A stretch of DNA of 64,000 bases. Source: Ruminococcus sp. (GTDB lineage Bacteria > Bacillota > Clostridia > Oscillospirales > Ruminococcaceae). The position numbers and the translations under genes were made by a program. The notes under the pieces are model-generated. The model was given only the letters and a program-made list of their open reading frames with translations, was not told the DNA's origin and did not search any database. The stretch spans positions 26,948-90,947 of the forward strand of contig JAGAJO010000007.1 of the NCBI GenBank assembly GCA_017626015.1, read 5' to 3'. Shown piece after piece: positions 54,343-62,412 of this stretch; the stretch's first letter is position 1; every line of letters begins with the position of its first letter.

Positions 54343-54547
54343 ATATAGGCAACACCGCACAACCACCGCCTAGCGGCTTTGTGTACGTCTTGCGGCGTTT
54401 GAGCTTGATCAAACGCTGCAGATCTTTCCGTCATATTACCCAAATTCACCTTGACATACGTCAGTATGCCTGCGTCGAATTTAGGCAATCTGACGAAAAA
54501 TCTGACTGTGCAATACACACACAATGGTTGTGCGGTATTGCCTATAT
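54343..54547. mobile_element. MITE-like element, 205 bp with 22-bp terminal inverted repeats
   Basis: The left end (54343-54364) ATATAGGCAACACCGCACAACC, shown here joined from ATATAGGCAACA and CCGCACAACC, is the inverse of the right end (54526-54547) at 21 of 22 positions. The ends carry TATA, consistent with a TA target. It has no ORF of note but two inner hairpins (GCGTTTGA/TCAAACGC; CATAC/GTATG). It lies between the polymer-operon promoter and its first gene. Relatives occur at 10343, 34941, 38376 and 55630. Confidence 0.85.
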
Positions 54548-54565
54548 AGATCCGTAAGCACTTTT

Positions 54566-54594
54566 ATTATACCATTATAACTTATTTTTGTCAA
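54566..54594 (-). promoter_or_regulatory. Promoter of the polymer export operon
   Basis: Minus strand: TTGACA (54594-54589), 17-nt spacer, TATAAT (54571-54566). The MITE-like element starts about 12 nt past the predicted start of transcription. Confidence 0.8.
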
Positions 54595-54662
54595 TCGCAA
54601 TTGAAGTTTATACAGTTGACGTCAGATCCGGGATAAATATTCCTCAGTGCTGCGAATATAAT

Positions 54663-54692
54663 TTGACAAATCTGTGGGAAATGAGTTATAAT
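54663..54692 (+). promoter_or_regulatory. Promoter of the RNase Z-like gene
   Basis: TTGACA (54663-54668), 18-nt spacer, TATAAT (54687-54692), 22 nt before the start codon. Confidence 0.7.
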
Positions 54693-54713
54693 ATCAACAG
54701 GGAGGCGATCTGA

Positions 54714-55628
54714 ATGGAAATATGTCTTGCAGGTACAGGCGGAATGCTGCCGCTTAAGGAACGCTGGCTGACCTGCTGCTATATAGAGCATAACGGCAGC
54801 TCACTGCTTATCGACTGCGGAGAGGGTACTCAGATCGCTCTGGCTGAGTACGGCTGTAAGCTAAGCAGAATAGAAACGCTGCTTATCACCCACTGTCACG
54901 CAGATCATATTTCAGGTCTGCCGGGGCTGCTGCTGTCTATGGGAAATTCCTCCAGAACACGTCCGCTGGATATCTTTATCCCGCAGGGCGGAAGAAAGAT
55001 CGTGGAAAAGCTTTGCTGCATATGCTGCGCACTCCCCTACGGGATAACGGTACATGAGCTTTCCGTGCAGGATATCTCAAGGTTTGACGTACCTTCTCTT
55101 GACAGTCTTGCGTCAATAACCTCGCTGCCCTTAAAGCACAGCGTTCCCTGTCTCGGCTACTCTCTCGAGATCGGAAAAAAGCCTGTTTTTCTTCCCGAAC
55201 GTGCCGAAAAGCTTGGCATTCCCGTAAAGCTGTGGAGCAGTCTCCACAAGGGGGAAAGCGTTACCCTTGACACCGGCAGGACGGTACTGCCGCAGGAGGT
55301 ACTCGGGGAATCACGCAAGGGCATAAAGATAACCTATGTCACCGATACCCTCCCCTTTGACGGTATCGCAGAGCTTGCCGAAGGCTCCGACCTGTTTATA
55401 TGCGAGGGAATGTATGGGGAAACGGATAAAAAGGAAAGCATGGACTGCAAGGGTCATATGCTTATGCAGGACGCCTGCCGTCTGGCTGAGAAAGCCGTTG
55501 CCGAAAGGCTGTGGCTGACCCATTACAGTCCTGCCGAAAAGCGCCCCGAACGCTTTGAAAATGAGCTTAAGGAAATTTTCCCCGCAGCAACTGTCAGCCG
55601 TGACGGACAGAAAATATCTCTGAAATAG
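54714..55628 (+). CDS. Metallo-beta-lactamase fold hydrolase, ribonuclease Z-like
   Basis: 304 aa, close to the length of tRNA 3'-processing RNase Z. The zinc motif is THCHADHISGLPG (His60, His62, Asp64, His65). Other family features: MEICLAGTGGMLPL, DCGEGTQIALAEYG, PLKHSVPCLGYSLE, ITYVTDTLP (later Asp ligand), HMLMQDACRLAEKA, LTHYSP. The usual LHGDH reads CHADH, so it may be a paralogue with another substrate. SD AGGGAGG is 8 nt before the ATG. Confidence 0.85.
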   Translation: MEICLAGTGGMLPLKERWLTCCYIEHNGSSLLIDCGEGTQIALAEYGCKLSRIETLLITHCHADHISGLPGLLLSMGNSSRTRPLDIFIPQGGRKIVEKLCCICCALPYGITVHELSVQDISRFDVPSLDSLASITSLPLKHSVPCLGYSLEIGKKPVFLPERAEKLGIPVKLWSSLHKGESVTLDTGRTVLPQEVLGESRKGIKITYVTDTLPFDGIAELAEGSDLFICEGMYGETDKKESMDCKGHMLMQDACRLAEKAVAERLWLTHYSPAEKRPERFENELKEIFPAATVSRDGQKISLK

Positions 55629-55629
55629 T

Positions 55630-55660
55630 TAAGGCAATACCGCACAACCATTGTGTGTGT
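55630..55660. repeat. Half copy of the MITE-like element's end
   Basis: AAGGCAATACCGCACAACCA followed by TTGTGTGTGT. This equals the inverse of the right end of the 54343-54547 element, then diverges. It sits 2 nt after the RNase Z stop codon. Confidence 0.8.
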
Positions 55661-55885
55661 CAGTCTGTCGAAAAACCCCATTGGGGAATTAAAGCGCAGG
55701 CTCAAGCGCGGCGCTAGAGCGCTTGCAAGGGGTATCGTTCCCGCAGGAGCGAAACTCCCCTACACGCAGGAGCTCCGCACAGGGTGAATTTTCAAACAGT
55801 CCGGTGGACTGTTTGAAAAGAGGGGCTTGCCCTGCGATAGAGGGCTGCCCCTTACTTGCGCTGTGTAGACTTTTTTGACAACCTG
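55661..55885. repeat. GC-rich structured element of about 225 bp
   Basis: Begins CAGTCTGTCGAAAAA and ends TTTTTTGACAACCTG, imperfect inverted repeats (12 of 15). Inside are several hairpins, the best being TCAAACAGTCC-GGT-GGACTGTTTGA. No ORF is supported. It resembles an intergenic mobile repeat or a structured RNA. Confidence 0.5.
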
Positions 55886-55886
55886 C

Positions 55887-55916
55887 AACGGGTGGGACGA
55901 TCCGCCCGTTTGCTTT
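55887..55916 (+). terminator. Probable terminator downstream of the RNase Z-like gene
   Basis: AACGGGTGG (55887-55895) pairs with CCGCCCGTT (55902-55910) with one wobble pair, followed by TGCTTTG. Confidence 0.5.
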
Positions 55917-55940
55917 GTATGCATTTTATAATAACGTCAA

Positions 55941-55971
55941 ACAAAAAGCGTCCGCCCGAAAGCGAACGCTT
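55941..55971 (-). terminator. Intrinsic terminator of the second ior operon
   Basis: Minus strand: AAGCGTTCGC / GCGGACGCTT-type stem followed by TTTTTG, 24 nt after the ferredoxin stop codon. Confidence 0.85.
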
Positions 55972-55994
55972 ATGTACATAATTATTTAAAATAA

Positions 55995-56165
55995 TTATTC
56001 AGCCTGGGGTGCTCCTACGGGACAAACTCCTGCGCAAGCTCCGCAGTCGAGACAAGCGTCAGCGTCGATAACGCACTTGCCGTCAGCCTCGGAAATAGCG
56101 CCTGCAGGACACTCAGCGGCACAAGCGCCGCAACCGATACACTCATCACTGATCTTATAAGCCAT
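55995..56165 (-). CDS. 2[4Fe-4S] ferredoxin
   Basis: Small electron carrier of 56 aa with two clusters: [12 protein letters not shown] and [12 protein letters not shown]. It is the last gene of the minus operon with iorA, iorB and paaK, so it is a natural electron partner of IOR. The ATG at 56165 has AAAGGAGG about 9 nt upstream; the frame extends further back without an SD. A 150-nt gap separates it from the ACT gene. Confidence 0.97.
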   Translation of the reverse strand: MAYKISDECIGCGACAAECPAGAISEADGKCVIDADACLDCGACAGVCPVGAPQAE

Positions 56166-56320
56166 TTTTACTGACCTCCTTTGATATACTGAAAGAATGA
56201 ACTTACCGGGAAGATCCTCGGTTCGTTCTATTATATATAATAACACATCTGAAAAAAAAATCAAGACCTTTTTGTCACTTTACAAAAAATTCATAATATT
56301 ATTCCCATTGAAGTCACATC

Positions 56321-56755
56321 TCAGATCTTCTTCATTTCCTCCTCGGAAAGAAGTCTGTAACCTGCCTCGGTCAGAGCCTCCACAGCTCTCTCACTGCTGT
56401 CGGTCCTGAGTATAAGGCAGGCTGTGCTTTCCGAAACATTCAGAAACGCAGCATACATATACTCAACGCTTATATTGTCCTTATAAAGCGTATCCATGAC
56501 CTTTGCCATTCCGCAGGGCTTATCGTCTATTTCAACTGCAATAACGCTTGACACCGTTACAAGGCAGTTGTTTTCCTTAAGTACCGCCGCTGCTTTTTCG
56601 GCGTCGCTCACAATGATCCTCATAATACCGAAATCCTTTGTATCGGCAATAGAGATCGCCCTTATGTTTATTCCCGCATTGCCCAGCATTCCCGTTACTG
56701 CGGACAGTCTTCCGGGTCTGTTCTCAACGAAAACGGACAGCTGTTTTACCGTCAT
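56321..56755 (-). CDS. Tandem ACT-domain protein
   Basis: 144 aa made of two ACT domains (about 1-67 and 69-144): VKQLSVFVENRPGRLSAVTG with GNAGINIRAISIADT, then CGMAKVMDTLYKDNISVEYM. ACT domains bind amino acids. Free-standing ones of this type are often found next to paaK and may sense an aromatic amino acid; this is inferred. SD GGAGG lies about 7 nt before the ATG. Confidence 0.9.
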   Translation of the reverse strand: MTVKQLSVFVENRPGRLSAVTGMLGNAGINIRAISIADTKDFGIMRIIVSDAEKAAAVLKENNCLVTVSSVIAVEIDDKPCGMAKVMDTLYKDNISVEYMYAAFLNVSESTACLILRTDSSERAVEALTEAGYRLLSEEEMKKI

Positions 56756-56791
56756 AAAAATACCTCCCTCTATATCACTTCAAGCCGGCTG

Positions 56792-58099
56792 TCAGTGCAG
56801 CTTTCTTCTGTCTATAACTCTTACCGCCTTGCCCTCTGAACGTGGTATGCTCTTAGGCTCAACAAGGCTGATCTTCGCCCTGATGCCCAGTATGCCCTGA
56901 ATATCCGAGGAGATCTTCTTTTCAAGCTCCTCCACCGATCTTATCGTATCGGAGAACATCTCATCGGAAAGCTCTACCTTGATCTCAAAGGTATCTACGC
57001 TTCCCACTCTGTCTACTACTATCTGGTAGTTAGGCGTAGTGTTGGACATCTTGAGAAGTACCGACTCTATCTGCGACGGGAACACGTTTACACCCTTGAT
57101 TATCAGCATATCGTCGCTTCTTCCCATAGGCTTGGACATTTTTACGAGCGTTCTTCCGCAGGAGCATTTTTTCCTCGTAAGCACGCAGATATCCCTCGTC
57201 CTGTATCTGAGCAGCGGAAAAGCCTCCTTGGTAATGCTTGTGAACACCAGCTCTCCCTTAGAGCCTTCGGGAAGCACCTCGCCTGTGTCGGGATCGATTA
57301 TCTCAGCGATAAAGTGATCCTCGTTGATATGCATACCCGTCTGCTCCTCGCACTCGAAGGACACGCCCGGACCGCTTGTTTCGGTAAGTCCGTAGATGTC
57401 GTAAGCCTTTATTCCCAGCAGTCTCTCGATCTCGTGTCTCATTTCCTCCGTCCACGGCTCTGCTCCGAAAATACCCGCCTTAAGCTTGATATCATCCGGA
57501 CCGTAGCCCATATCGTGAAGCGTTTCGCCGATATACGCCGCATAGGAAGGAGTACAGCAGAGAATGGTAGAGCCGAGGTCTCTCATAAACTGTATCTGTC
57601 TTTCGGTATTTCCCGATGACATAGGCAGCGTGAGACAGCCTACCTTGTGCGAACCTCCGTTAAGTCCGGGACCGCCGGTGAAAAGTCCGTAGCCGTAGCA
57701 TACCTGGCAAACGTCCTCGTTGGTTCCGCCTGCCGCCGTGATAGCTCTTGCACAGCAGTCCTCCCACAGATCAAGGTCGTGCTGAGTGTAGAATGCCACT
57801 ACTCTCCTGCCCGTTGTACCGCTTGTGGACTGGATCCTTACGCAGTCGGCAAGAGGCTTTGCAAGCAGTCCGTAAGGATATGCGTCACGCAGATCCGCCT
57901 TTGTAAGAAACGGCAGCTTGTGAAGATCCTCCAGACCCTTGATGTCCTCGGGCGCAACGCCCTTTTCCTCCATGAGCTTTCTGTAGTAGGGCACGTTATC
58001 CCAGACGTGCTTTACCTGTGCCACCAGACGCTCGCTCTGGAGTCTTTTCATGTCCTCCCGTGCCATGCACTCGATCTTTTCGTTCCAATATCTTCCCAT
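56792..58099 (-). CDS. paaK: Phenylacetate-CoA ligase (copy 2)
   Basis: AMP-forming aryl-acetate ligase, 435 aa, the usual length. Opens MGRYWNEKIECMAREDMKRL. Motifs: IQSTSGTTGRRVVAFYT, YGYGLFTGGPGLNGGSHKVG, YDIYGLTETSGPGVSFEC, LLRYRTRDICVLTRKKCSCG, and GRSDDMLIIKGVNVFPSQIE. The ATG at 58099 has AAGGAG about 12 nt upstream. Gene order here is iorA-membrane protein-iorB-HD-paaK-ACT-ferredoxin. It differs from copy 1 in the binding-site region, so the aryl substrate may differ. Confidence 0.93.
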   Translation of the reverse strand: MGRYWNEKIECMAREDMKRLQSERLVAQVKHVWDNVPYYRKLMEEKGVAPEDIKGLEDLHKLPFLTKADLRDAYPYGLLAKPLADCVRIQSTSGTTGRRVVAFYTQHDLDLWEDCCARAITAAGGTNEDVCQVCYGYGLFTGGPGLNGGSHKVGCLTLPMSSGNTERQIQFMRDLGSTILCCTPSYAAYIGETLHDMGYGPDDIKLKAGIFGAEPWTEEMRHEIERLLGIKAYDIYGLTETSGPGVSFECEEQTGMHINEDHFIAEIIDPDTGEVLPEGSKGELVFTSITKEAFPLLRYRTRDICVLTRKKCSCGRTLVKMSKPMGRSDDMLIIKGVNVFPSQIESVLLKMSNTTPNYQIVVDRVGSVDTFEIKVELSDEMFSDTIRSVEELEKKISSDIQGILGIRAKISLVEPKSIPRSEGKAVRVIDRRKLH

Positions 58100-58176
58100 T
58101 GGAAATTTCACTCCTTCTATATTTATTTTTTTGTAATTCCAAACGTTTCTTAAAATCCGCCGTATACTGCTTACAG

Positions 58177-58674
58177 TCATATACCGAACATAGCGTCAAG
58201 CAGCTTTGATCCGGTATCTGTTCTGAACACTCTTTCACGGAAATTTATTATGCTTTCCTTTGAAAGTCCGTCCTCGTAAGCATTTACCAGAAAATCCGCC
58301 TCGAGAAGTATCTGCCAGTCCATTCCGTCCACATTGGTATAGGTATGGTGATGAGCGACCAGAAAGCATACCCGCTCGGTAATATCCTTGTCAAAGCCAA
58401 GCTCAGACAGCATTTTTCTTGCCGGTTCCACGCCCAGCTTTTGCTGTAAGTCTCCTCCGCATACGCCCCTGCCGTACTTTTCCTCGGCGGGCTTAATGCC
58501 TATATCGTGTACTACCGACGCTATATCCAGACAATACATGGTCCTGATGTCAAGGCCCTCTCCCCTGCCGATAATATCCGCAAAGGAATGTACTTTTATA
58601 AAATGCTGTATACGCTTCGGATCCCCCTCATAATATCCGACCATTCTTACAATAAGCTCTCTGATCTCATCCAT
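58177..58674 (-). CDS. HD-domain hydrolase
   Basis: 165 aa with metal-binding residues typical of the HD superfamily: KVHSFADIIG (His), VVHDIGIKPAEE (HD), VAHHHTYTN (further His) and LLEADFLVN (Asp). Likely a small phosphohydrolase; substrate unknown. It lies between iorB and paaK in one operon, 14 nt after iorB. Why an HD enzyme belongs there is unclear. Confidence 0.85.
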   Translation of the reverse strand: MDEIRELIVRMVGYYEGDPKRIQHFIKVHSFADIIGRGEGLDIRTMYCLDIASVVHDIGIKPAEEKYGRGVCGGDLQQKLGVEPARKMLSELGFDKDITERVCFLVAHHHTYTNVDGMDWQILLEADFLVNAYEDGLSKESIINFRERVFRTDTGSKLLDAMFGI

Positions 58675-58688
58675 ACTGCGCCTCTGAA

Positions 58689-59264
58689 TTATACTGCTTC
58701 TCTTCCCAGAGCAAACGCCTTTTTGTTAAGCTCCAGGAACTTAGGCGGAACGCACTGCTCGAGGGCGCTGAGCCATACGCTTTCTTCAAAGTCCATTTTT
58801 TTGGACACAACTCCCATAAGAGCCACGTTTGAGGCTTTTGACGTGCCTGCCTGCTCCGCAATGGCAAGAGCGTCCGCAGCGATAACGTCCACACCCTTTG
58901 CCCTGAGCTTTCCGATGATATCCTCCGGATATTCCGCTGCGCCTGTGATAACGGGCATAGGGTCTATCTGCTGGGTGGAGGTAACGATGTGACCGCCCTT
59001 TTTCAGATACTGCACATATCTTGCCGCCTCCAGCTGCTCGAAGCTGATTATAATATCCGCCTCTCCCTTTTCAACAACGGGAGAATACACCCTATCGCCG
59101 TACTTAACGTATGTAACCACCGAGCCGCCTCTCTGGCTCATGCCGTGGACCTCGGAGACCTTAACGTCATATCCCTGCGAAAGCAGAACGTTTCCGATGA
59201 TCCTTGAAGCGAGCAGAGAACCCTGTCCTCCGACGCCTACTATCATAATTGATCTTGTTTCCAT
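58689..59264 (-). CDS. iorB: Indolepyruvate:ferredoxin oxidoreductase beta subunit (copy 2)
   Basis: 191 aa. Motifs: IMIVGVGGQGSLLASRIIGN, VSEVHGMSQRGGSVVTYVKY, SFEQLEAARYVQYLKKGG, ELNKKAFALG at the C-terminus. The ATG at 59264 has GAGGTG 7 nt upstream. Unlike copy 1, it does not overlap iorA: a small membrane-protein gene lies between the two subunits. Confidence 0.95.
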   Translation of the reverse strand: METRSIMIVGVGGQGSLLASRIIGNVLLSQGYDVKVSEVHGMSQRGGSVVTYVKYGDRVYSPVVEKGEADIIISFEQLEAARYVQYLKKGGHIVTSTQQIDPMPVITGAAEYPEDIIGKLRAKGVDVIAADALAIAEQAGTSKASNVALMGVVSKKMDFEESVWLSALEQCVPPKFLELNKKAFALGREAV

Positions 59265-59297
59265 TTTATACACCTCGTCTTTAATTTAAACGCACTG

Positions 59298-59729
59298 TCA
59301 GGCTGCTCTTTTTTTGATAAAGCTAAAACCGGCGGCAAAGGTCATAACATATCCGAGAACCAGATCTACATAAAATCTCCATGTCACATCGGCAAGCTCC
59401 GCCCAGTCCATACAGTGCTTAAAGCCTTCCCATAGGCTCATATCGTAATTAAGCTCCTCGTCAAAAGCGTCCTGTAGACTGATAGCCCAGTTAAGCCTTG
59501 TTGCAAGATATACGGACACGATCATAAGCACTACCGAAACGATCAGACCGAACTTGCTTACGTCCTTACCCAACAGCATATAGCCGCCCAGTGTGAACAC
59601 GCTTATTGCAAGACCGCCTATCCACGATATGTAACCAAGCTTGCCTATCAGACACCATACAACGATACCCAGTACCGCTCCTGCCACAGCGCCCAGTACG
59701 CCCATAATTTTGTTTTCATTGCTCATCAT
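59298..59729 (-). CDS. Small membrane protein between iorA and iorB
   Basis: 143 aa with four hydrophobic segments (about 8-28, 35-53, 58-75 and 118-138). A loop of about 40 residues rich in Trp, Asp and Glu lies before the last segment. I do not recognise the family. SD AAAGGA is 6 nt before ATG-ATG. Its place between the two IOR subunit genes suggests co-expression; it could help import or export an aryl acid, but four segments are few for a transporter. Confidence 0.7.
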   Translation of the reverse strand: MMSNENKIMGVLGAVAGAVLGIVVWCLIGKLGYISWIGGLAISVFTLGGYMLLGKDVSKFGLIVSVVLMIVSVYLATRLNWAISLQDAFDEELNYDMSLWEGFKHCMDWAELADVTWRFYVDLVLGYVMTFAAGFSFIKKRAA

Positions 59730-59851
59730 ATTTTTTCCTTTTTGCAAGACAGTCAGACCGTTCTCCTGCGGTCTGTGTCATATTTTCTTCCTTTTAATCC
59801 CCCGGGATCATTTTTCAACCGTATCGAGCCGGAAAAATATCCCGGAGCTGT

Positions 59852-61579
59852 TCAATCTCCGATAGCGTTAAGCTTGCACATCTCCTTGCAGATACCGCAG
59901 CCTACGCACTGGGTATGATCTATCACGCACTTGCCGTTATGTATGCTTATTGCAGGACATCCGATCTTAAGGCACTGCTTACAGCCGACACACTTATCAG
60001 TATTTACCTTGAGCGGAGGATTATGCTTTACATACTTGAGCAAAGCGCAGGGACGTCTTGAAATAATAACGCTGGGCTCTTCCTTTGCAAGCTCTTCCCT
60101 GATGACAGCCTCCGTTTCAGCCATGTGATAGGGATCTACGACCCTGACGCTTGAAATTCCCATTGCGTGACAAAGCGCCACCAGATCTACAGCGTATGCG
60201 GGATCGCCTTTAAGATTCTTTCCCGTGGTGGGGTTCTGCTGATGTCCCGTCATGCCGGTGATAGAATTGTCAAGGATAATAACGGTGGAATTTGTAGAGT
60301 TGTAGGCGATATTCACCAGTCCGGTCATACCGCTGTGCATAAATGTCGAATCTCCGATGACCGCCACCGACTTCTTCTCCGACTCGGCTCCTCTCACCTT
60401 ATTGAAGCCGTGGAGTGCAGATATGGAAGCTCCCATGCAGATCGTGGAATCCATAGCGCAAAGCGGAGCGGCAGCTCCCAGTGTATAGCAGCCTATGTCT
60501 CCCGAAACGGTGACGCCCAGCTTTTTCAGGCAGTAGAAAAGTCCTCTGTGGGGACAGCCTGCACACATAACGGGAGGTCTTACCGGGACATTATCCTCAA
60601 AGGTATCGTATTCAGCCTTTACTCCCAGTATCTTATCCCTTATCTTCAGCTGCGAGATCTCTCCCAGCCAGCCGAAAAGCTCCTTGCCCTTTACGGCGAC
60701 GCCGTTCTTTTTGCAGTGCGTCTCGATTATGTCGTCAAGCTCCTCTATAACGAATACCTCTCTGCACTTTGCGGCAAAGTCCTTTATAAGCTTCACAGGC
60801 ATGGGATTTACTATTCCCAGCTTGAGATAGTTCACGCTGTCTCCGAGAGCCTCCTTGGCATACTGGTAGCAGATACCTGCGGTAATGACTCCGATCTCCG
60901 AACCGTTATCCTCCACCGTATTAAGGGGACAATCCTCGGCGTATCCGGCTATAGCCGCCATTCTCTCCTCAACTATCGGGTGACGGCGGATAGCGTTGCC
61001 GGGCATCATAACGTATTTTCCCGGATTCTTTTCATATGGGATAAGCTCTCTTTCCTCTCTGGGACAAAGCTCCACCGCCGACTGCGAATGAGATACTCTT
61101 GTTGACATTCTCACGATAACGGGAACGTCGAATCTTTCGGAAAGCTCAAAGGCAGCCTTGGCGTACTCCTTGCATTCCGCAGAGTCGGAAGGCTCTACCA
61201 TCATGGTTTTAGATGCTATAGCATGGTGACGTGAATCCTGCTCGTTCTGAGAGGAATGCATTCCGGGATCGTCCGCAACGCAGATGACCATTCCTCCAGT
61301 TACTCCCGTATAGCCCGCAGTGTAAAGCGGGTCTGCGGCAACGTTGAGTCCGACGTGCTTCATTCCGCAGAATGAACGTGCCCCAGCCATAGACGCACCC
61401 AGCGCAACCTCCATAGCGACCTTTTCATTAGGCGCCCACTCTGCGTATATCTCGTCGTACTTTGCCGCCGCCTCGGTGACCTCCGTAGATGGAGTTCCGG
61501 GATATGAGGAAACGACTCTGCACCCTGCCTCGTAAAGACCTCTGGCAAAGGCTTCGTTTCCAAGCATAAGTGTTTTCAT
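59852..61579 (-). CDS. iorA: Indolepyruvate:ferredoxin oxidoreductase alpha subunit (copy 2)
   Basis: 575 aa. Same plan as copy 1: SSYPGTPSTEVTEAAAKYDE, VRPPVMCAGCPHRGLFYCL, TPP motifs GDIGCYTLGAAAPL and AVIGDSTFMHSGMTG with LDNSITGMTGHQQNPTTG, and two C-terminal Fe-S sites (CVGCKQCLKIGCP; CVGCGICKEMCK). The last cluster ends CKLNAIGD rather than CPVNAIG, a small change. SD GAAAGGAAAG precedes the ATG. It is first in a seven-gene minus operon. Confidence 0.95.
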   Translation of the reverse strand: MKTLMLGNEAFARGLYEAGCRVVSSYPGTPSTEVTEAAAKYDEIYAEWAPNEKVAMEVALGASMAGARSFCGMKHVGLNVAADPLYTAGYTGVTGGMVICVADDPGMHSSQNEQDSRHHAIASKTMMVEPSDSAECKEYAKAAFELSERFDVPVIVRMSTRVSHSQSAVELCPREERELIPYEKNPGKYVMMPGNAIRRHPIVEERMAAIAGYAEDCPLNTVEDNGSEIGVITAGICYQYAKEALGDSVNYLKLGIVNPMPVKLIKDFAAKCREVFVIEELDDIIETHCKKNGVAVKGKELFGWLGEISQLKIRDKILGVKAEYDTFEDNVPVRPPVMCAGCPHRGLFYCLKKLGVTVSGDIGCYTLGAAAPLCAMDSTICMGASISALHGFNKVRGAESEKKSVAVIGDSTFMHSGMTGLVNIAYNSTNSTVIILDNSITGMTGHQQNPTTGKNLKGDPAYAVDLVALCHAMGISSVRVVDPYHMAETEAVIREELAKEEPSVIISRRPCALLKYVKHNPPLKVNTDKCVGCKQCLKIGCPAISIHNGKCVIDHTQCVGCGICKEMCKLNAIGD

Positions 61580-61637
61580 AATAAAATCTTTCCTTTCGAT
61601 TTGGTAAAATAAACAATTTTTTCATTATATATAAATC

Positions 61638-61666
61638 ATTATATCATAATTATCACTAAATTGCAA
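61638..61666 (-). promoter_or_regulatory. Promoter of the second ior operon
   Basis: Minus strand: TTGCAA (61666-61661), 17-nt spacer, TATAAT (61643-61638), about 60 nt before iorA. Confidence 0.75.
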
Positions 61667-61816
61667 CAATTTTCACAAAAAAAATTTTCAAAATGTTCTG
61701 AGATTAACAGATCCGGCAAAAAAACAGCATAAACGCCGCACAGTAACCAAAACCGCTCCGGCTGCATAGGATAAGCAGGTGGGAGAAAAGTAAAAAAATT
61801 TTAAGGAGTGGATATT

Positions 61817-62062
61817 TTGGATAAAGTTGACAGCACAATGCTGAGCAGGATCTTTGCGGACAACAGCTGCGGAGACGACGCAGAGTGTCCCATGCCCTCG
61901 TCGGTATTTCCCGCAAGCACGCCTCCTGCAATGGCTTACGTTCCCTTTCAGCAGTGGGAGACACCGTATGAAGCCGAGGTAGGGCTCAGCAGGGGTACGG
62001 TGTTCCCGTCACTAGACAAACCCTTTATCGGAGAGGAGGCTGTAAAAAAATGCCCTTACTGA
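61817..62062 (+). CDS. cotJA: Spore coat-associated protein CotJA
   Basis: About 81 aa. The C-terminal half MAYVPFQQWETPYEAEVGLS followed by RGTVFPSLDKPF is the CotJA signature. The N-terminal 40 residues are acidic and Pro/Ser-rich. Start: TTG at 61817, 9 nt after AAGGAG; a GTG at 61808 shares bases with the SD and is unlikely. It overlaps cotJB by 13 nt. In known spore formers the CotJ proteins are made in the mother cell. Confidence 0.9.
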   Translation: MDKVDSTMLSRIFADNSCGDDAECPMPSSVFPASTPPAMAYVPFQQWETPYEAEVGLSRGTVFPSLDKPFIGEEAVKKCPY

Positions 62063-62337
62063 ATGACAGGCAGAAGCTTATGCGAAAGCTTATGGCGTGC
62101 AAATTCGCACTGGTAGAGGCAAATCTCTATCTTGACAGCCACCCGACCTGTAAAATGGGTCTGGCATATTTTGAAAAGCACAAGGCGGAATACGAAAAGG
62201 TCGAAGCCGAATACGTGGAAAAATACGGTCCGATCACCGCAGTACAGTCAAATAACGATAAAAAATGGGAATGGGTAAAAACGCCGTTCCCTTGGGAAAG
62301 ATCAATTAAATTTTCACAATTTTACATTGTTACTTAA
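62050..62337 (+). CDS. cotJB: Spore coat protein CotJB
   Basis: 95 aa. Matches CotJB: KLMACKFALVEANLYLDSHP, EAEYVEKYGPITAV, KKWEWVKTPFPWE. Family members usually stop shortly after the PWPWE-like motif; here an extra tail of about ten residues (SIKFSQFYIVT) follows. GGAGG precedes the ATG. cotJC (manganese catalase-like), normally next, is missing; prophage-type genes on the opposite strand follow instead. Confidence 0.9.
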   Translation: MPLLNDRQKLMRKLMACKFALVEANLYLDSHPTCKMGLAYFEKHKAEYEKVEAEYVEKYGPITAVQSNNDKKWEWVKTPFPWERSIKFSQFYIVT

Positions 62338-62412
62338 AACAGCGAAAACACGGCATTTACAAGCTATTTACGCCCTTATAGTTACAATGAATAAAACCCA
62401 AAAAATGTGATT

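Noticed and set aside
54303-54557. Small ORFs across the MITE-like element
   Set aside because: They follow the inverted repeats, lack SD sites, and match nothing I know.
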